NCBI RefSeq assembly: GCF_900188325.1 | Contig: NZ_FZPD01000001.1 | Location: forward strand, 806,001-870,000 | DNA from: Ekhidna lutea | GTDB taxonomy: Bacteria > Bacteroidota > Bacteroidia > Cytophagales > Cyclobacteriaceae | Length of the DNA stretch: 64,000 nucleotides | Direction of reading: 5' to 3' | Shown: positions 54,487 through 63,165 of the stretch, in pieces | How positions within the stretch are numbered: the stretch's first letter is position 1 | Layout: every line of letters starts with the position of its first letter | Translations under genes and position numbers: made by a program | The notes under the pieces: generated by a model | What the model saw: the letters and a program-made list of their open reading frames with translations, nothing else | The model's database searches: none | Told to the model about the DNA's origin: nothing

Positions 54487-55671
54487 CTAAACGGATACTT
54501 TTTTATTCTCTTCCCATTCTGACGAAAAAATACTGTTAATAAATTCTCCCGCTTCTTCTCCATTATTCACCGATTTCCCAATTTTGTAAAGTGAAGATTT
54601 TTTAGGGTTTTTTAGGAATTCTATTACCTGACCTGCAAATAAGACGGGCGAATTGGTGATTAGTTTGGATCGTATTTTTAGAGGCTCCACCCATCTGGTT
54701 GCACAACCAACTGTCAAAGGGCTTAAGTTTCTTACATCATGCCACCACCACGGTGGGTTGTAAAGTAGGTCTCCGGGTTGCAAAGTGACTTTATAAACAG
54801 GAATGTGCTTAAAATAAGGGAAAGCATTGCACATTAGGTCGTAAAAATCTCCTTTTTCGTGATGGTTTGTTAAATCAGACACGGCATAAACACCATATTT
54901 GCTTAGCGTGGCATGGATTAATGGAGTATAACTGGGATGGATGAAGTGCCATTCTTTTTTACCCTGAATGTTCAGGAATATATTCTCTCCGTTAGCACAA
55001 TGGAGCGAAGATCGAACAAGAGCTCCTCTTTTAATAAACCATTGGTTCAATGCATTACCGTTCTTTTGTATTTTTCTAATCTCTCTGCCTTTACAGAGTC
55101 GGTAGAAATCCATTTTGTTTAGTATTCCATGAAAATTATTTACATAATAATTATTGAATTTATCAAGAGTGAGATAATCTCTAAGATTTGTTTTGAAAGT
55201 TGATACATTCCTCCCATCTGAAGATGTTGAGTTATCAACACTTAGATTAACACATTGAACCTCTACGTCTCCAAGTTTAGAGATTAAGTTTTCTTCTTTT
55301 GTTAGCTCCATAATCGGTGCGCCATCTAAAAATCCGCGTACAACAACAGGTTCATTTACTTCATCCTTCCACCTTTTGAAGGTACTATGTGTGAAATCAT
55401 TGATATCCATTTCAATAATCGCTATAGGACCCTCGCTTTCAAAAGCTTTTTCTTTCATAAGTTTTTTGACTGCTTTTGCATGAATCTTTTGAAAGCACCT
55501 TCCAATAAAGCTTGGGTTCTTTTGTTTCTGAAGTGTCTTTCCTTGAGCATTTTTTTTCTTTAGTGAGAATCCAAAAAGCTGATCAAGCAAGAAAAGCATC
55601 TGCCACCTAAATGAATGAAATGAAAACCTTAGCTTCGGTGGCCTCTTTTCAAGTATACTATTTATGTCCAT
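54487..55671 (-). CDS. JmjC/cupin_8 protein with HxA motif (copy B)
   Basis: A 394-residue tandem paralogue of 53094-54281, started at the ATG matching copy A's N-terminus (MDINSILEKRPPKLR). It has the same fold marks: VVRGFLDGAPI, SLHCANGENIFLNIQGKKEW with H224-C-A226 and PGDLLYNPPWWWHDV with His311. The two differ mainly in charged surface residues, so they may act on two related substrates. They are probably co-transcribed from upstream of 55671. Confidence 0.8.
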   Translation of the reverse strand: MDINSILEKRPPKLRFSFHSFRWQMLFLLDQLFGFSLKKKNAQGKTLQKQKNPSFIGRCFQKIHAKAVKKLMKEKAFESEGPIAIIEMDINDFTHSTFKRWKDEVNEPVVVRGFLDGAPIMELTKEENLISKLGDVEVQCVNLSVDNSTSSDGRNVSTFKTNLRDYLTLDKFNNYYVNNFHGILNKMDFYRLCKGREIRKIQKNGNALNQWFIKRGALVRSSLHCANGENIFLNIQGKKEWHFIHPSYTPLIHATLSKYGVYAVSDLTNHHEKGDFYDLMCNAFPYFKHIPVYKVTLQPGDLLYNPPWWWHDVRNLSPLTVGCATRWVEPLKIRSKLITNSPVLFAGQVIEFLKNPKKSSLYKIGKSVNNGEEAGEFINSIFSSEWEENKKVSV

Positions 55672-55837
55672 AAAGTTTTTTCGTTGATTGGGCAATGTAT
55701 TGCAAACACCATTTCTCTATGAGAGAATTAATGGTTTTGCACCAAACGTTGTAAAAATACCACACTTTGTAGGTATACTCAGATCAAGGTGAGGCAAGAT
55801 TATTCTTTGTATTAAAAGCTGAATGAGGTAGTTTTCC

Positions 55838-57409
55838 GTGGAAGATTTCACAGACATGGGGAAAAGAAAAGTTTATTTGATCAATCCAATAGAAGCAGAT
55901 GTAGGGTATTTTAAGTGGCCTAATAGCAGTGGAGGTCTAACCGATTATGTCTACATAGCCGATCTGGCTACAACTTCGGTAGCAAGACTAATGGAATCAT
56001 ATTTTGAAGTGGAAATCTGTGAAGCCTCCATTCAAGGAGTTGATTATTCAACTGATGCTGATTTTATAGCTATAACCGGAAAGATTAGCCAGTGGAATCA
56101 CATGAAGGAGATATCTCAAGAATTTAAGAAGAGAGATAAGACTGTGATTATCGGAGGCTCATACGCCTCTCTTTCATATGAAAAGGTACGACCTTACTGT
56201 GATGTATTAATAAGGGGTGAGATTGAGGAAATTGCTGACGAAATATTTTCTGAAATTGCGTCAGGTAACTATAAAAAGGAATATGTAGGCACACAGCCTG
56301 ATATGTCAAAACTTTTAGTGCCAAGATGGGATCTTTACCCTAACGAGAAAGCACTTATGGGTTCCATCCAGATCTCAAGAGGTTGTCCGTTTCAATGTGA
56401 GTTTTGTGATGTGATTGAATATTTGGGAAGAAAGCAGAGGCATAAACCGGTTGATAATATTCTTTCCGAGCTGGATGAACTTTATAAAGTTGGTTATAGA
56501 GAGGCTTTTATTGCAGATGACAACCTCACAGTTCATAGGAAAAAAGCAAAAGAAATCTTAAAAGCAATTGGCGACTGGAATAGAAAGCAATCAGACGGAC
56601 CGATGTTGTTTAGGACTCAAGCTTCCATTGATCTTGCCAAAGATGATGAAATGATGGATTTGGCGACCTATGCAGGTTTATTCGCCGTTTTTATTGGAAT
56701 TGAAACACCCAATGTGGAAAGCTTGAAGGAAACGAGAAAATTTCAAAACTTAAGAATTGACCTGGTAGATCAAATTCATAAGGTATTCAACAGTGGGTTG
56801 AGTATATATGGTGGAATGATCGTAGGGTTTGATAATGACACCCTTGATATTTTTGAAAGACAATTCAATTTCATTTCTGAATCTTCAATTCCATATGTCA
56901 CCTATGGTCTCCTTAATGCACCGGATCAAACACCACTTCACGAACGATTGGAGAAAGCCGGTAGACTCGTTCCTGAAAATGAAGGAACAGTAGCTGGGAA
57001 TGCTTACGAAACCAATATTTTATTCGAAAATATCTCAACAGAGGAAGCTCAAATAGGCTCAAAATGGCTTATGAATAATATGTATGCCGCAGAAAATTTT
57101 GGAGAGCGACTTTGCCATTTTATAGAATTGTTAGGAAAAGGCGTTCATAATGAACAAAGTTATCAGATAAAATCACTCAATGGGGTTATAAAAGAATTAT
57201 TCAAAGTGATCCGAAGCATAAAAAGAATGGGAGTGGAAGAAGAACAAATGCATGACAGAGTAATAAGAATGCTCTCGAAACACCCTAATGCAACTCCGCA
57301 TGTATTAAACTATCTCTCATTGTATGCTTCTATAAGGGCAACAATGAAATTTAATGACACGTGGGATCAAAACTTAGTAGGAAGACCAGCATTTGAAGTA
57401 CAGTTATAG
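55838..57409 (+). CDS. B12-binding-domain radical SAM enzyme
   Basis: A 523-residue enzyme. Residues about 12-150 form a cobalamin-binding-like Rossmann domain without a clear DxHxxG. The iron-sulfur motif CPFQCEFC is at Cys183, Cys187 and Cys190 (CxxxCxxC), in SRGCPFQCEFCDVIEYLGRKQRHKP, followed by a barrel with IADDNLTVHRKKAKE and IGIETPNVESLKETRK. The last 100 residues look like the DUF4070-type end seen in the HpnP hopanoid methylase class, so methylation of a lipid is a fair guess. It starts at a GTG (55838); ATG at 55856 is possible. Confidence 0.82.
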   Translation: MEDFTDMGKRKVYLINPIEADVGYFKWPNSSGGLTDYVYIADLATTSVARLMESYFEVEICEASIQGVDYSTDADFIAITGKISQWNHMKEISQEFKKRDKTVIIGGSYASLSYEKVRPYCDVLIRGEIEEIADEIFSEIASGNYKKEYVGTQPDMSKLLVPRWDLYPNEKALMGSIQISRGCPFQCEFCDVIEYLGRKQRHKPVDNILSELDELYKVGYREAFIADDNLTVHRKKAKEILKAIGDWNRKQSDGPMLFRTQASIDLAKDDEMMDLATYAGLFAVFIGIETPNVESLKETRKFQNLRIDLVDQIHKVFNSGLSIYGGMIVGFDNDTLDIFERQFNFISESSIPYVTYGLLNAPDQTPLHERLEKAGRLVPENEGTVAGNAYETNILFENISTEEAQIGSKWLMNNMYAAENFGERLCHFIELLGKGVHNEQSYQIKSLNGVIKELFKVIRSIKRMGVEEEQMHDRVIRMLSKHPNATPHVLNYLSLYASIRATMKFNDTWDQNLVGRPAFEVQL

Positions 57410-57452
57410 CTTGTAGTACACCACTTGGCCCTAAGCCATCTGTGAAATTACT

Positions 57453-57704
57453 TTACTTACTAATCCTTGATTGGACAAGTTCTAAAGCATCTCCAACGGT
57501 GTTTATTTTTCCAATTGATTCATCTTCGATGGTAATGCCAAATTGTTCTTCAATATCAAGGATAATATCAACAATATGAACGGAATTAATTTTGAGGTCA
57601 TTGATCAAATGTTGATCAAATGTGATATTGGAAGGGTCTATTTCATCTGGCAAGTAAGCGTCGATTATATCAAGTAATTCAGATTGAATTTTGGTTTTGT
57701 CCAT
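57453..57704 (-). CDS. dedicated acyl carrier protein
   Basis: An 83-residue ACP with a four-helix pattern. The phosphopantetheine Ser41 sits in INSVHIVDI, where the usual DSL is replaced by NSV; the helix after it (ILDIEEQFGITIEDE) is acidic as expected. It overlaps the ketosynthase gene upstream by 26 bases, indicating tight coupling. It is not the housekeeping ACP, which is normally next to fabF in a fab operon with DSLD. The phosphopantetheinyl transferase at 27851 is a candidate activator. Confidence 0.88.
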   Translation of the reverse strand: MDKTKIQSELLDIIDAYLPDEIDPSNITFDQHLINDLKINSVHIVDIILDIEEQFGITIEDESIGKINTVGDALELVQSRISK

Positions 57705-58983
57705 CGTGAGAATATTTTCTAAAAATAAGACTGCAATTTAGGTCTCCAAAACCAAAATTAGTTTTTATTGCTGTTTTTATTTCTTTGTTCTGGGTTTCCG
57801 TGGGGATGCAGGAAGCGGGGATCAATTCCTTGATTCCGGGATGAACATTTTCCTCAGTCAGATTAATGTTCTTGTGAACAAATCCATGGTAGATTTGAAG
57901 TATCACGGCTACAGACTCAATAGAGCCTGCCGCTCCCAGGCAATGGCCAATCATGGACTTTGGGGCATTTATCATGGGGAAATCAGATCCATTAATCCCA
58001 AGGCCGGAGACACAGTTTTCAATTTCGCTGAAGTCTGCCATAGTGGAGGTAAGGTGACCTGAAAGCAAATCAATTTCCCTTGGATTTACTCCAGATTTGC
58101 GAACTGCTTCACTAACGCATTCTGCAGCAGCTTCTGGGTTCTGGGCTGTCATATTGCCTCCATTTCGCATACCCCCACAGTTTCGATGGCCACCCACTAT
58201 CTCTGCGAAAATTTTGGCGTTTCTTTTTTTGGCACTATCGAGGGATTCGATTACAATGGCACCACTTCCGGACCCTGGTACAAAACCCGAACTAGTGTTG
58301 CTCATAGGTCTTGAAGCAAATGTTGGATTAGCATTTGAGTCAGCGCAGAGTACCCTCATTGCGTCAAAACCAGCCCACATATACCTGCCTTCACCTTCAG
58401 TGCTCCCACATATCATTGTTGAGACTTCTCCTGAGGCAACTTTTTCATAGCCTAAAAGTATAGCTTCACTTCCTGTAATACACGCTGACGAATTGCTGGT
58501 AACTTGATAACCGGCCCCAATTAGTTGGTTAAGGTAAGCAGCCGCACCACTATTCATTCCTTGAGTAATGCTTGTGCTATTAAGAGAATTACCTTTCCCA
58601 TCATCAATTTTATTGATCCGCTCACCAATGGAAGAGTCTAGACCCAAACTTCCTGAACCAAATACGATACCAACATCTTTTAACCGATTTTCACCATTGG
58701 TTTTATTACCAGCCATTTGCCATGCCTCCAGTCCCGCCAAGCAGGCATAGATTATTCCCATGCTATCTATTTTACGACTATAGTACTTAGGTAACTTTTC
58801 TTGAATGTAAGAATGTTCCAGGGCAGGCATTCCTGCAACTCTGCAGAAGTAATTAAGGTTTTCTAATTCTTTGCTGTATTTGATACCGGATATGCCATTT
58901 TGCAATGAATTTCTAAACTGATCTACTCCAATAGCATTTGGAGAGATGACCCCCATCCCCGTTACAACCACTCTTTTTTTCAT
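57679..58983 (-). CDS. FabF-like 3-oxoacyl-ACP synthase II
   Basis: A 434-residue condensing enzyme. The Cys-His-His triad is present: Cys168 in TSNSSACITGSE, His310 in SGHLTSTMADFSE and His347 in APKSMIGHCLGAAG. It starts VVVTGMGVISP, and the glycine-rich GSGSGAIVIES is also seen. The replaced AHGTST (SGHLTST) marks a divergent KAS II. Together with the overlapping ACP it forms an acyl-elongation pair, probably supplying an unusual acyl-ACP to the synthase at 60344. Confidence 0.9.
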   Translation of the reverse strand: MKKRVVVTGMGVISPNAIGVDQFRNSLQNGISGIKYSKELENLNYFCRVAGMPALEHSYIQEKLPKYYSRKIDSMGIIYACLAGLEAWQMAGNKTNGENRLKDVGIVFGSGSLGLDSSIGERINKIDDGKGNSLNSTSITQGMNSGAAAYLNQLIGAGYQVTSNSSACITGSEAILLGYEKVASGEVSTMICGSTEGEGRYMWAGFDAMRVLCADSNANPTFASRPMSNTSSGFVPGSGSGAIVIESLDSAKKRNAKIFAEIVGGHRNCGGMRNGGNMTAQNPEAAAECVSEAVRKSGVNPREIDLLSGHLTSTMADFSEIENCVSGLGINGSDFPMINAPKSMIGHCLGAAGSIESVAVILQIYHGFVHKNINLTEENVHPGIKELIPASCIPTETQNKEIKTAIKTNFGFGDLNCSLIFRKYSHDGQNQNSI

Positions 58984-59040
58984 AAGGTTCTCAATTTTTT
59001 GACCGCTACTCTATCAAACTCAAGTTTTTAAATCTATTGG

Positions 59041-60168
59041 CTAGGATATCTTTTTCTTATAACATCTCCTTCTAATATTTACACTTGGGACATTTTTGTC
59101 ATATTCATTCCACATGTTTTGTATAGGAGAATTATCCTCTAGCATCGGTCCAGTTGAGTAATATTCAACTCCATTTTTAATGTAATTCTTAAAAAACTCA
59201 CTAAACATAAGTGATGCAGCTCCTTTTTTTTGATATTCAGGTGTTACGCCTATCAGTAATAAATCTAAATGCTTGTTAAACCAGAAATCCTTAAGAATAT
59301 GAATAAAGCCGAAAGGGAAAAGTGATCCTTTCGCTTTCTGAAAGGCTTTGGATAGTGAAGGGAACGAAATACCAATACCTATTATCTTATCTTCCCGATC
59401 CACAATAAGACAGATGTATTCCTTACGAACCATTCCAAGGTACTGTTCAACGTAATAATTAATTTGTTTTGATGTAAGTGGATAGTAGCCGTAAAGTTGG
59501 CTATATGAATCATTCAAAACTTTAAACATTTCAGTGGCGTATTTTCTTACATCTTTAGCCTTTTTTAGGTGTAAGGCCTTGATGCCAAATCTTTTTGAAA
59601 TAATGCTGGCTAACCTTTCATATCTTTCTGGTAGCTTCTTAGGTGGGATCCCTCGAAATTCTATCCAATCAACAGCCTTTTCGAGGTTCAGGTTTTCATA
59701 ATGCTTAGCGTAATATGGATAGTTGTAAATAGCGGCTTGCGTTGCTATTTGATCAAAACCACTTATCAGAGCTCCTTCATAATCAAGATCGGTGAATCCC
59801 ATCGGACCGTGGATTGCCTCAGCACCTTTTTGCTTGCCCCATTCTTCTGCCTGATTGATCAACGCTTTAGAAACCTCTAAATCATCTATGAAATCAATCC
59901 ATCCAAATCGAATCAATTTCTTTTCTTTTAGTTCCATGTCAAGAGCGATTGCAGCAATTCTGCCTACTATCTCTCCGTTTTTTTCAGCTACCCAATATAT
60001 AGCATCCGCAATTTCAAAGGCTGGATTTTTCTCCTTGAGAAGGGTGTTCATCTCAAATTGGATCATTGGAGGCACGTAGTATTTATTACCCTTGTAAAGC
60101 TTAAAAGGAAATTTGATGAATTTTCTAAGATCCTTTTTTGTCTTTACTTCTTTGAGTTGTATTGGCAT
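59041..60168 (-). CDS. large GNAT-like acyltransferase (possible ceramide-type N-acyltransferase)
   Basis: A 375-residue protein of two GNAT-like halves. VKTKKDLRKFIKFPFKLYKGNKYYVPPM starts the fold, IYWVAEKNGEIVGRIAA is the N-half acyl-CoA strand and ICLIVDREDKIIGIGISFPS and LLLIGVTPEYQKKGAASLM form the C-half motif with GxG/A acyl-CoA loop. Length and neighbourhood next to a serine-palmitoyltransferase-like gene resemble the GNAT-type bacterial ceramide synthase described in sphingolipid clusters; the name is inferred only. Confidence 0.7.
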   Translation of the reverse strand: MPIQLKEVKTKKDLRKFIKFPFKLYKGNKYYVPPMIQFEMNTLLKEKNPAFEIADAIYWVAEKNGEIVGRIAAIALDMELKEKKLIRFGWIDFIDDLEVSKALINQAEEWGKQKGAEAIHGPMGFTDLDYEGALISGFDQIATQAAIYNYPYYAKHYENLNLEKAVDWIEFRGIPPKKLPERYERLASIISKRFGIKALHLKKAKDVRKYATEMFKVLNDSYSQLYGYYPLTSKQINYYVEQYLGMVRKEYICLIVDREDKIIGIGISFPSLSKAFQKAKGSLFPFGFIHILKDFWFNKHLDLLLIGVTPEYQKKGAASLMFSEFFKNYIKNGVEYYSTGPMLEDNSPIQNMWNEYDKNVPSVNIRRRCYKKKIS

Positions 60169-60343
60169 AGGTTGTTTCTAAGACCTCAAATGTATTTCGG
60201 AATTTCTCTACTTGAGAGGTTTTGATATATATTTTAATTCAATTTACCTACAGGTAGACATAATGCTTTACCTGGAACTTTTCAGGCTTTAGTCCATCAA
60301 AAACAACGCAAAATTGAGTTTTGAGGCCAAATAAGATTTAGCT

Positions 60344-61549
60344 TTATGCAGCTTTTGATCTCAGAGGAACCCCTATTTCTTTAGCTATTTTAGCCATCAA
60401 AGAGATCGCTTTGTCAATCTGATCAAAAGTGTGAGTGGCCATTAGAGAAAATCGAATTAGTGAATCCGAAGATGAAACTGCTGGCGATACAACTGGGTTG
60501 ACGAATAGTCCTTCATCGAATAGTCGATGGACAAATTCATAAGCCTTAATATCGTCTCTAATATAAATCGGAATAATTGGAGTTTCTGAATTACCAGTAT
60601 CAAAGCCAATTTCCTTTAATTGTTCCAGTGCATAGCTGGTGTTCTCCCATAGTTTTTGTCTTATTGAGTCATCCTTTTCTATGATATCTAATGAAGCTAA
60701 GGCCGCTGCAGTGGATGAAGGAGTCATACTTGCGCTAAAGATGAGTGCCCGAGATTTGTGCTTGAGGTAATGAATAGTCTCTTTATTGCCGGCAATAAAG
60801 CCACCTACGGAAGCGAGTGATTTACTGAAAGTCCCACCAATGAGATCTACTTCATCAGTTAAGTCGAAATGGTTAGCTGTCCCACGACCATTTTCACCCA
60901 GCACACCTACAGCATGTGCACAATCACTCATTACCACTGCGTTATATTTTTTTGCTAGACGTACAATGCCAGGTAAATCAGCAATGTCACCTTCCATACT
61001 AAATACACCATCTACTATAATAAACTTGACGCCAGGAGCTTTACAAGAGCTGAGCTTTTGTTCGAGAGATGCCATATCATTATGCTTAAATCGCACATAA
61101 GATGCCTCTGAAAGCTTTGACCCCTCATAAATAGAAGCGTGATTAAGTCTATCTAGAAAGATCATGTCTTCTTTTCTTGTGATAGTAGGTATTGTGCCAA
61201 GGTTTACTTGATACCCGGTACTAAATACCAATGCATCTTCCTTACCAAGAAAAGTAGCCAATCTAGATTCCAGTTGTTGATGAAGATCAGTGGTGCCATT
61301 AAGAAATCGAGATCCAGAGCAGCTGGAACCGTATTTTTTTAATGCATTTTCTGAAGCTTCAATCACTTTAGGATGAGTAGTCAGACCAAGGTAGCTGTTC
61401 GATCCGAACATTAGCACATTCTTGCCATTGACTTTAACAATCGTTTCCTGTCTGGCATTAAAAGGCCGAAAGAAAGCATACAATCCTTTTTCCTGGATTT
61501 TTTTGGCTTCATCAAAGCCATAGAACCGATCTCGCAATGGGTCTTTCAT
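60344..61549 (-). CDS. serine palmitoyltransferase-like alpha-oxoamine synthase
   Basis: A 401-residue PLP enzyme that condenses an acyl thioester with an amino acid and releases CO2. Residues include MFGSNSYLGL, GSRFLNGT, His137 in LNHASIYEGS, Asp209 in SDCAHAVGVLG and the PLP Lys243 in GTFSKSLASVGG. Overall it is very close to the bacterial serine palmitoyltransferase of Sphingobacterium (NSYLGL, SRFLNGT, SPAVSSSDSLIRFSLMATHTFDQID). The usual DDAH is SDCAH here. It would make 3-ketosphinganine or, if it uses cysteate, a sulfonolipid base. Confidence 0.9.
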   Translation of the reverse strand: MKDPLRDRFYGFDEAKKIQEKGLYAFFRPFNARQETIVKVNGKNVLMFGSNSYLGLTTHPKVIEASENALKKYGSSCSGSRFLNGTTDLHQQLESRLATFLGKEDALVFSTGYQVNLGTIPTITRKEDMIFLDRLNHASIYEGSKLSEASYVRFKHNDMASLEQKLSSCKAPGVKFIIVDGVFSMEGDIADLPGIVRLAKKYNAVVMSDCAHAVGVLGENGRGTANHFDLTDEVDLIGGTFSKSLASVGGFIAGNKETIHYLKHKSRALIFSASMTPSSTAAALASLDIIEKDDSIRQKLWENTSYALEQLKEIGFDTGNSETPIIPIYIRDDIKAYEFVHRLFDEGLFVNPVVSPAVSSSDSLIRFSLMATHTFDQIDKAISLMAKIAKEIGVPLRSKAA

Positions 61550-61615
61550 GTTTCAAAACATTTGAATCTGTTAAGATAGCTATCATTTCTGATCTACCAT
61601 GTCTTTGTAGATCAA

Positions 61616-62530
61616 TCAAATCTCAAAGCCAGACTTTTGCGGATAGCCTTTCCTTAAAAACTCTTGTGTCAATTTCACTACATCTGGATTTAGATTCGAC
61701 CCCTGATCGTCGTTCAGGCAATAAAACTTCGGGCGTTTCTTTTCCAGCCAATCAAAGGCTCTCTTTTGCTTTTTATAGTTATTGGTGATTTTATGAAAAG
61801 CGTGAATTTTTAATAGGTCAGGAAGCTTGATTGCGCTGCAATGCTGTGATTGATATTTGAGCGCATACCATCTATAAAGCTTGTATGTCATTACATCCGT
61901 TCCTTCCCGAAACTTGTGAGACTTGATATCCTCGATAAGTTCTGGTCTCGCGTCTTGCATGCTTTGCCACCATTCTTTTCGTATGAGAAGAGGTGAATGC
62001 TCAATTAAACCCAACCCTACAATATCATTTTTCTTATTGTAAATTCTCCACCCCAAATTTTCGCCAAACAAGGTGCCATGGATTAGTACTTTCCCATCTT
62101 TTGTATAAAAGTCCTCGGGATATACGTCATTCCCAAAAAGAAAATCGTCATTGAGATAAATGAAATCATCAGAGAGTTCTGGGATTTTATGAATATAGCT
62201 TTCAATCACATTGTAATTGAAGGTAGGTACATCTTCAGGATCAAACACTTCATCGTGATGGATGATGGAAATTTTTGGGTGATTGATGTCAAGCCAATCT
62301 GGTTTTTGAGGACGACAGGTGAGTATGTAAATGTGATTTATCCATGGAGCAAATTTTTCCACCGACCGGAGACTGTATTTCATCAACTGATAGATGTCCC
62401 GGGTACGTTCTGGGTTAAGGTCAAGTGGTTTTTCTGAATATTGATTAACTAGCTTTCGGTAATCAGGATCATCTCCATCTACCCAGGTATAAACTAAATC
62501 TATCGATTGATGTATCTCTTTTGGCTCCAA
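61616..62530 (-). CDS. Stealth-family sugar-phosphate transferase
   Basis: A 304-residue protein of the Stealth (capsular hexose-1-phosphate transferase) family. CR1 is DLVYTWVDGDDPDYR, CR2 is LMKYSLRSVEKFAPWINHIYILTCRPQKPDWLD with SDDFIYLNDDFLFG (metal-binding DD), and CR3/CR4-like segments follow (TLFGENLGWRIYN, KIHAFHKITNN). Such enzymes make phosphodiester-linked sugar polymers. It stands head to head with a LicD-like gene 38 bases away and may decorate the glycan of the previous locus. Confidence 0.86.
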   Translation of the reverse strand: MEPKEIHQSIDLVYTWVDGDDPDYRKLVNQYSEKPLDLNPERTRDIYQLMKYSLRSVEKFAPWINHIYILTCRPQKPDWLDINHPKISIIHHDEVFDPEDVPTFNYNVIESYIHKIPELSDDFIYLNDDFLFGNDVYPEDFYTKDGKVLIHGTLFGENLGWRIYNKKNDIVGLGLIEHSPLLIRKEWWQSMQDARPELIEDIKSHKFREGTDVMTYKLYRWYALKYQSQHCSAIKLPDLLKIHAFHKITNNYKKQKRAFDWLEKKRPKFYCLNDDQGSNLNPDVVKLTQEFLRKGYPQKSGFEI

Positions 62531-62568
62531 TGAATTAAATAGTGGTTTGATTTCCCTTTTTTTGCCAC

Positions 62569-63165
62569 ATGTTACGTCTGACTCAGTATATCAAACGGAT
62601 TGCAAATGTAGTTTTATTCGCTTTGCCCGGTCAATATCGAAAGCGAAAGCTTCAAATTTTGGAAGAGATGTTTCAAAAAGGATTATTAGTTTTAAATGAA
62701 ACAGGAGAGGCATATTGGCTAGATTTCGGCACGCTACTTGGGTATCATCGCACCGGATCTATCATTCCACACGATGTAGATATAGATATTGCTATGATGG
62801 AAAGCTCTTACGAAAAGGTAAAGGCATTGAAAGATAAATTACCTAAAGGTCTCAGCTTTCATGATACATCAGCAAATCATGAGGGGCCTAAAATCTATTT
62901 CTCCTATAAAGGTTATGATTTTGATATTTTCTTTTATGAAGATGAAGGTGAAACGATCCGTACATTTGTTGAAGCAGATTATCCCAACGAACGACAGCAC
63001 ATCCCAAAGGAACTCGTGTACCCCTTAAAAGAAGATATTTTTCTGGGAGAGACGGTCACCGTCCCTTCCAATACGCTTGCTTATCTGGAGCTAATGTATG
63101 GATACCTTGGAACAGGTGGCTGGAGAGATCAGAAAACCGGGCTGTGGCATCCTCCGAGCACTTAA
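62569..63165 (+). CDS. LicD-like phosphotransferase
   Basis: A 198-residue protein with the LicD signature LDFGTLLGYHRTGSIIPHDVDIDIAM, which carries the metal-binding acidic cluster. LicD proteins attach phosphocholine or related groups to surface glycans. The C-terminal half is short (YLELMYGYLGTGGWRD). Its last bases overlap the convergent cytidylyltransferase gene by four, suggesting a functional unit with the Stealth gene divergent beside it. Confidence 0.83.
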   Translation: MLRLTQYIKRIANVVLFALPGQYRKRKLQILEEMFQKGLLVLNETGEAYWLDFGTLLGYHRTGSIIPHDVDIDIAMMESSYEKVKALKDKLPKGLSFHDTSANHEGPKIYFSYKGYDFDIFFYEDEGETIRTFVEADYPNERQHIPKELVYPLKEDIFLGETVTVPSNTLAYLELMYGYLGTGGWRDQKTGLWHPPST

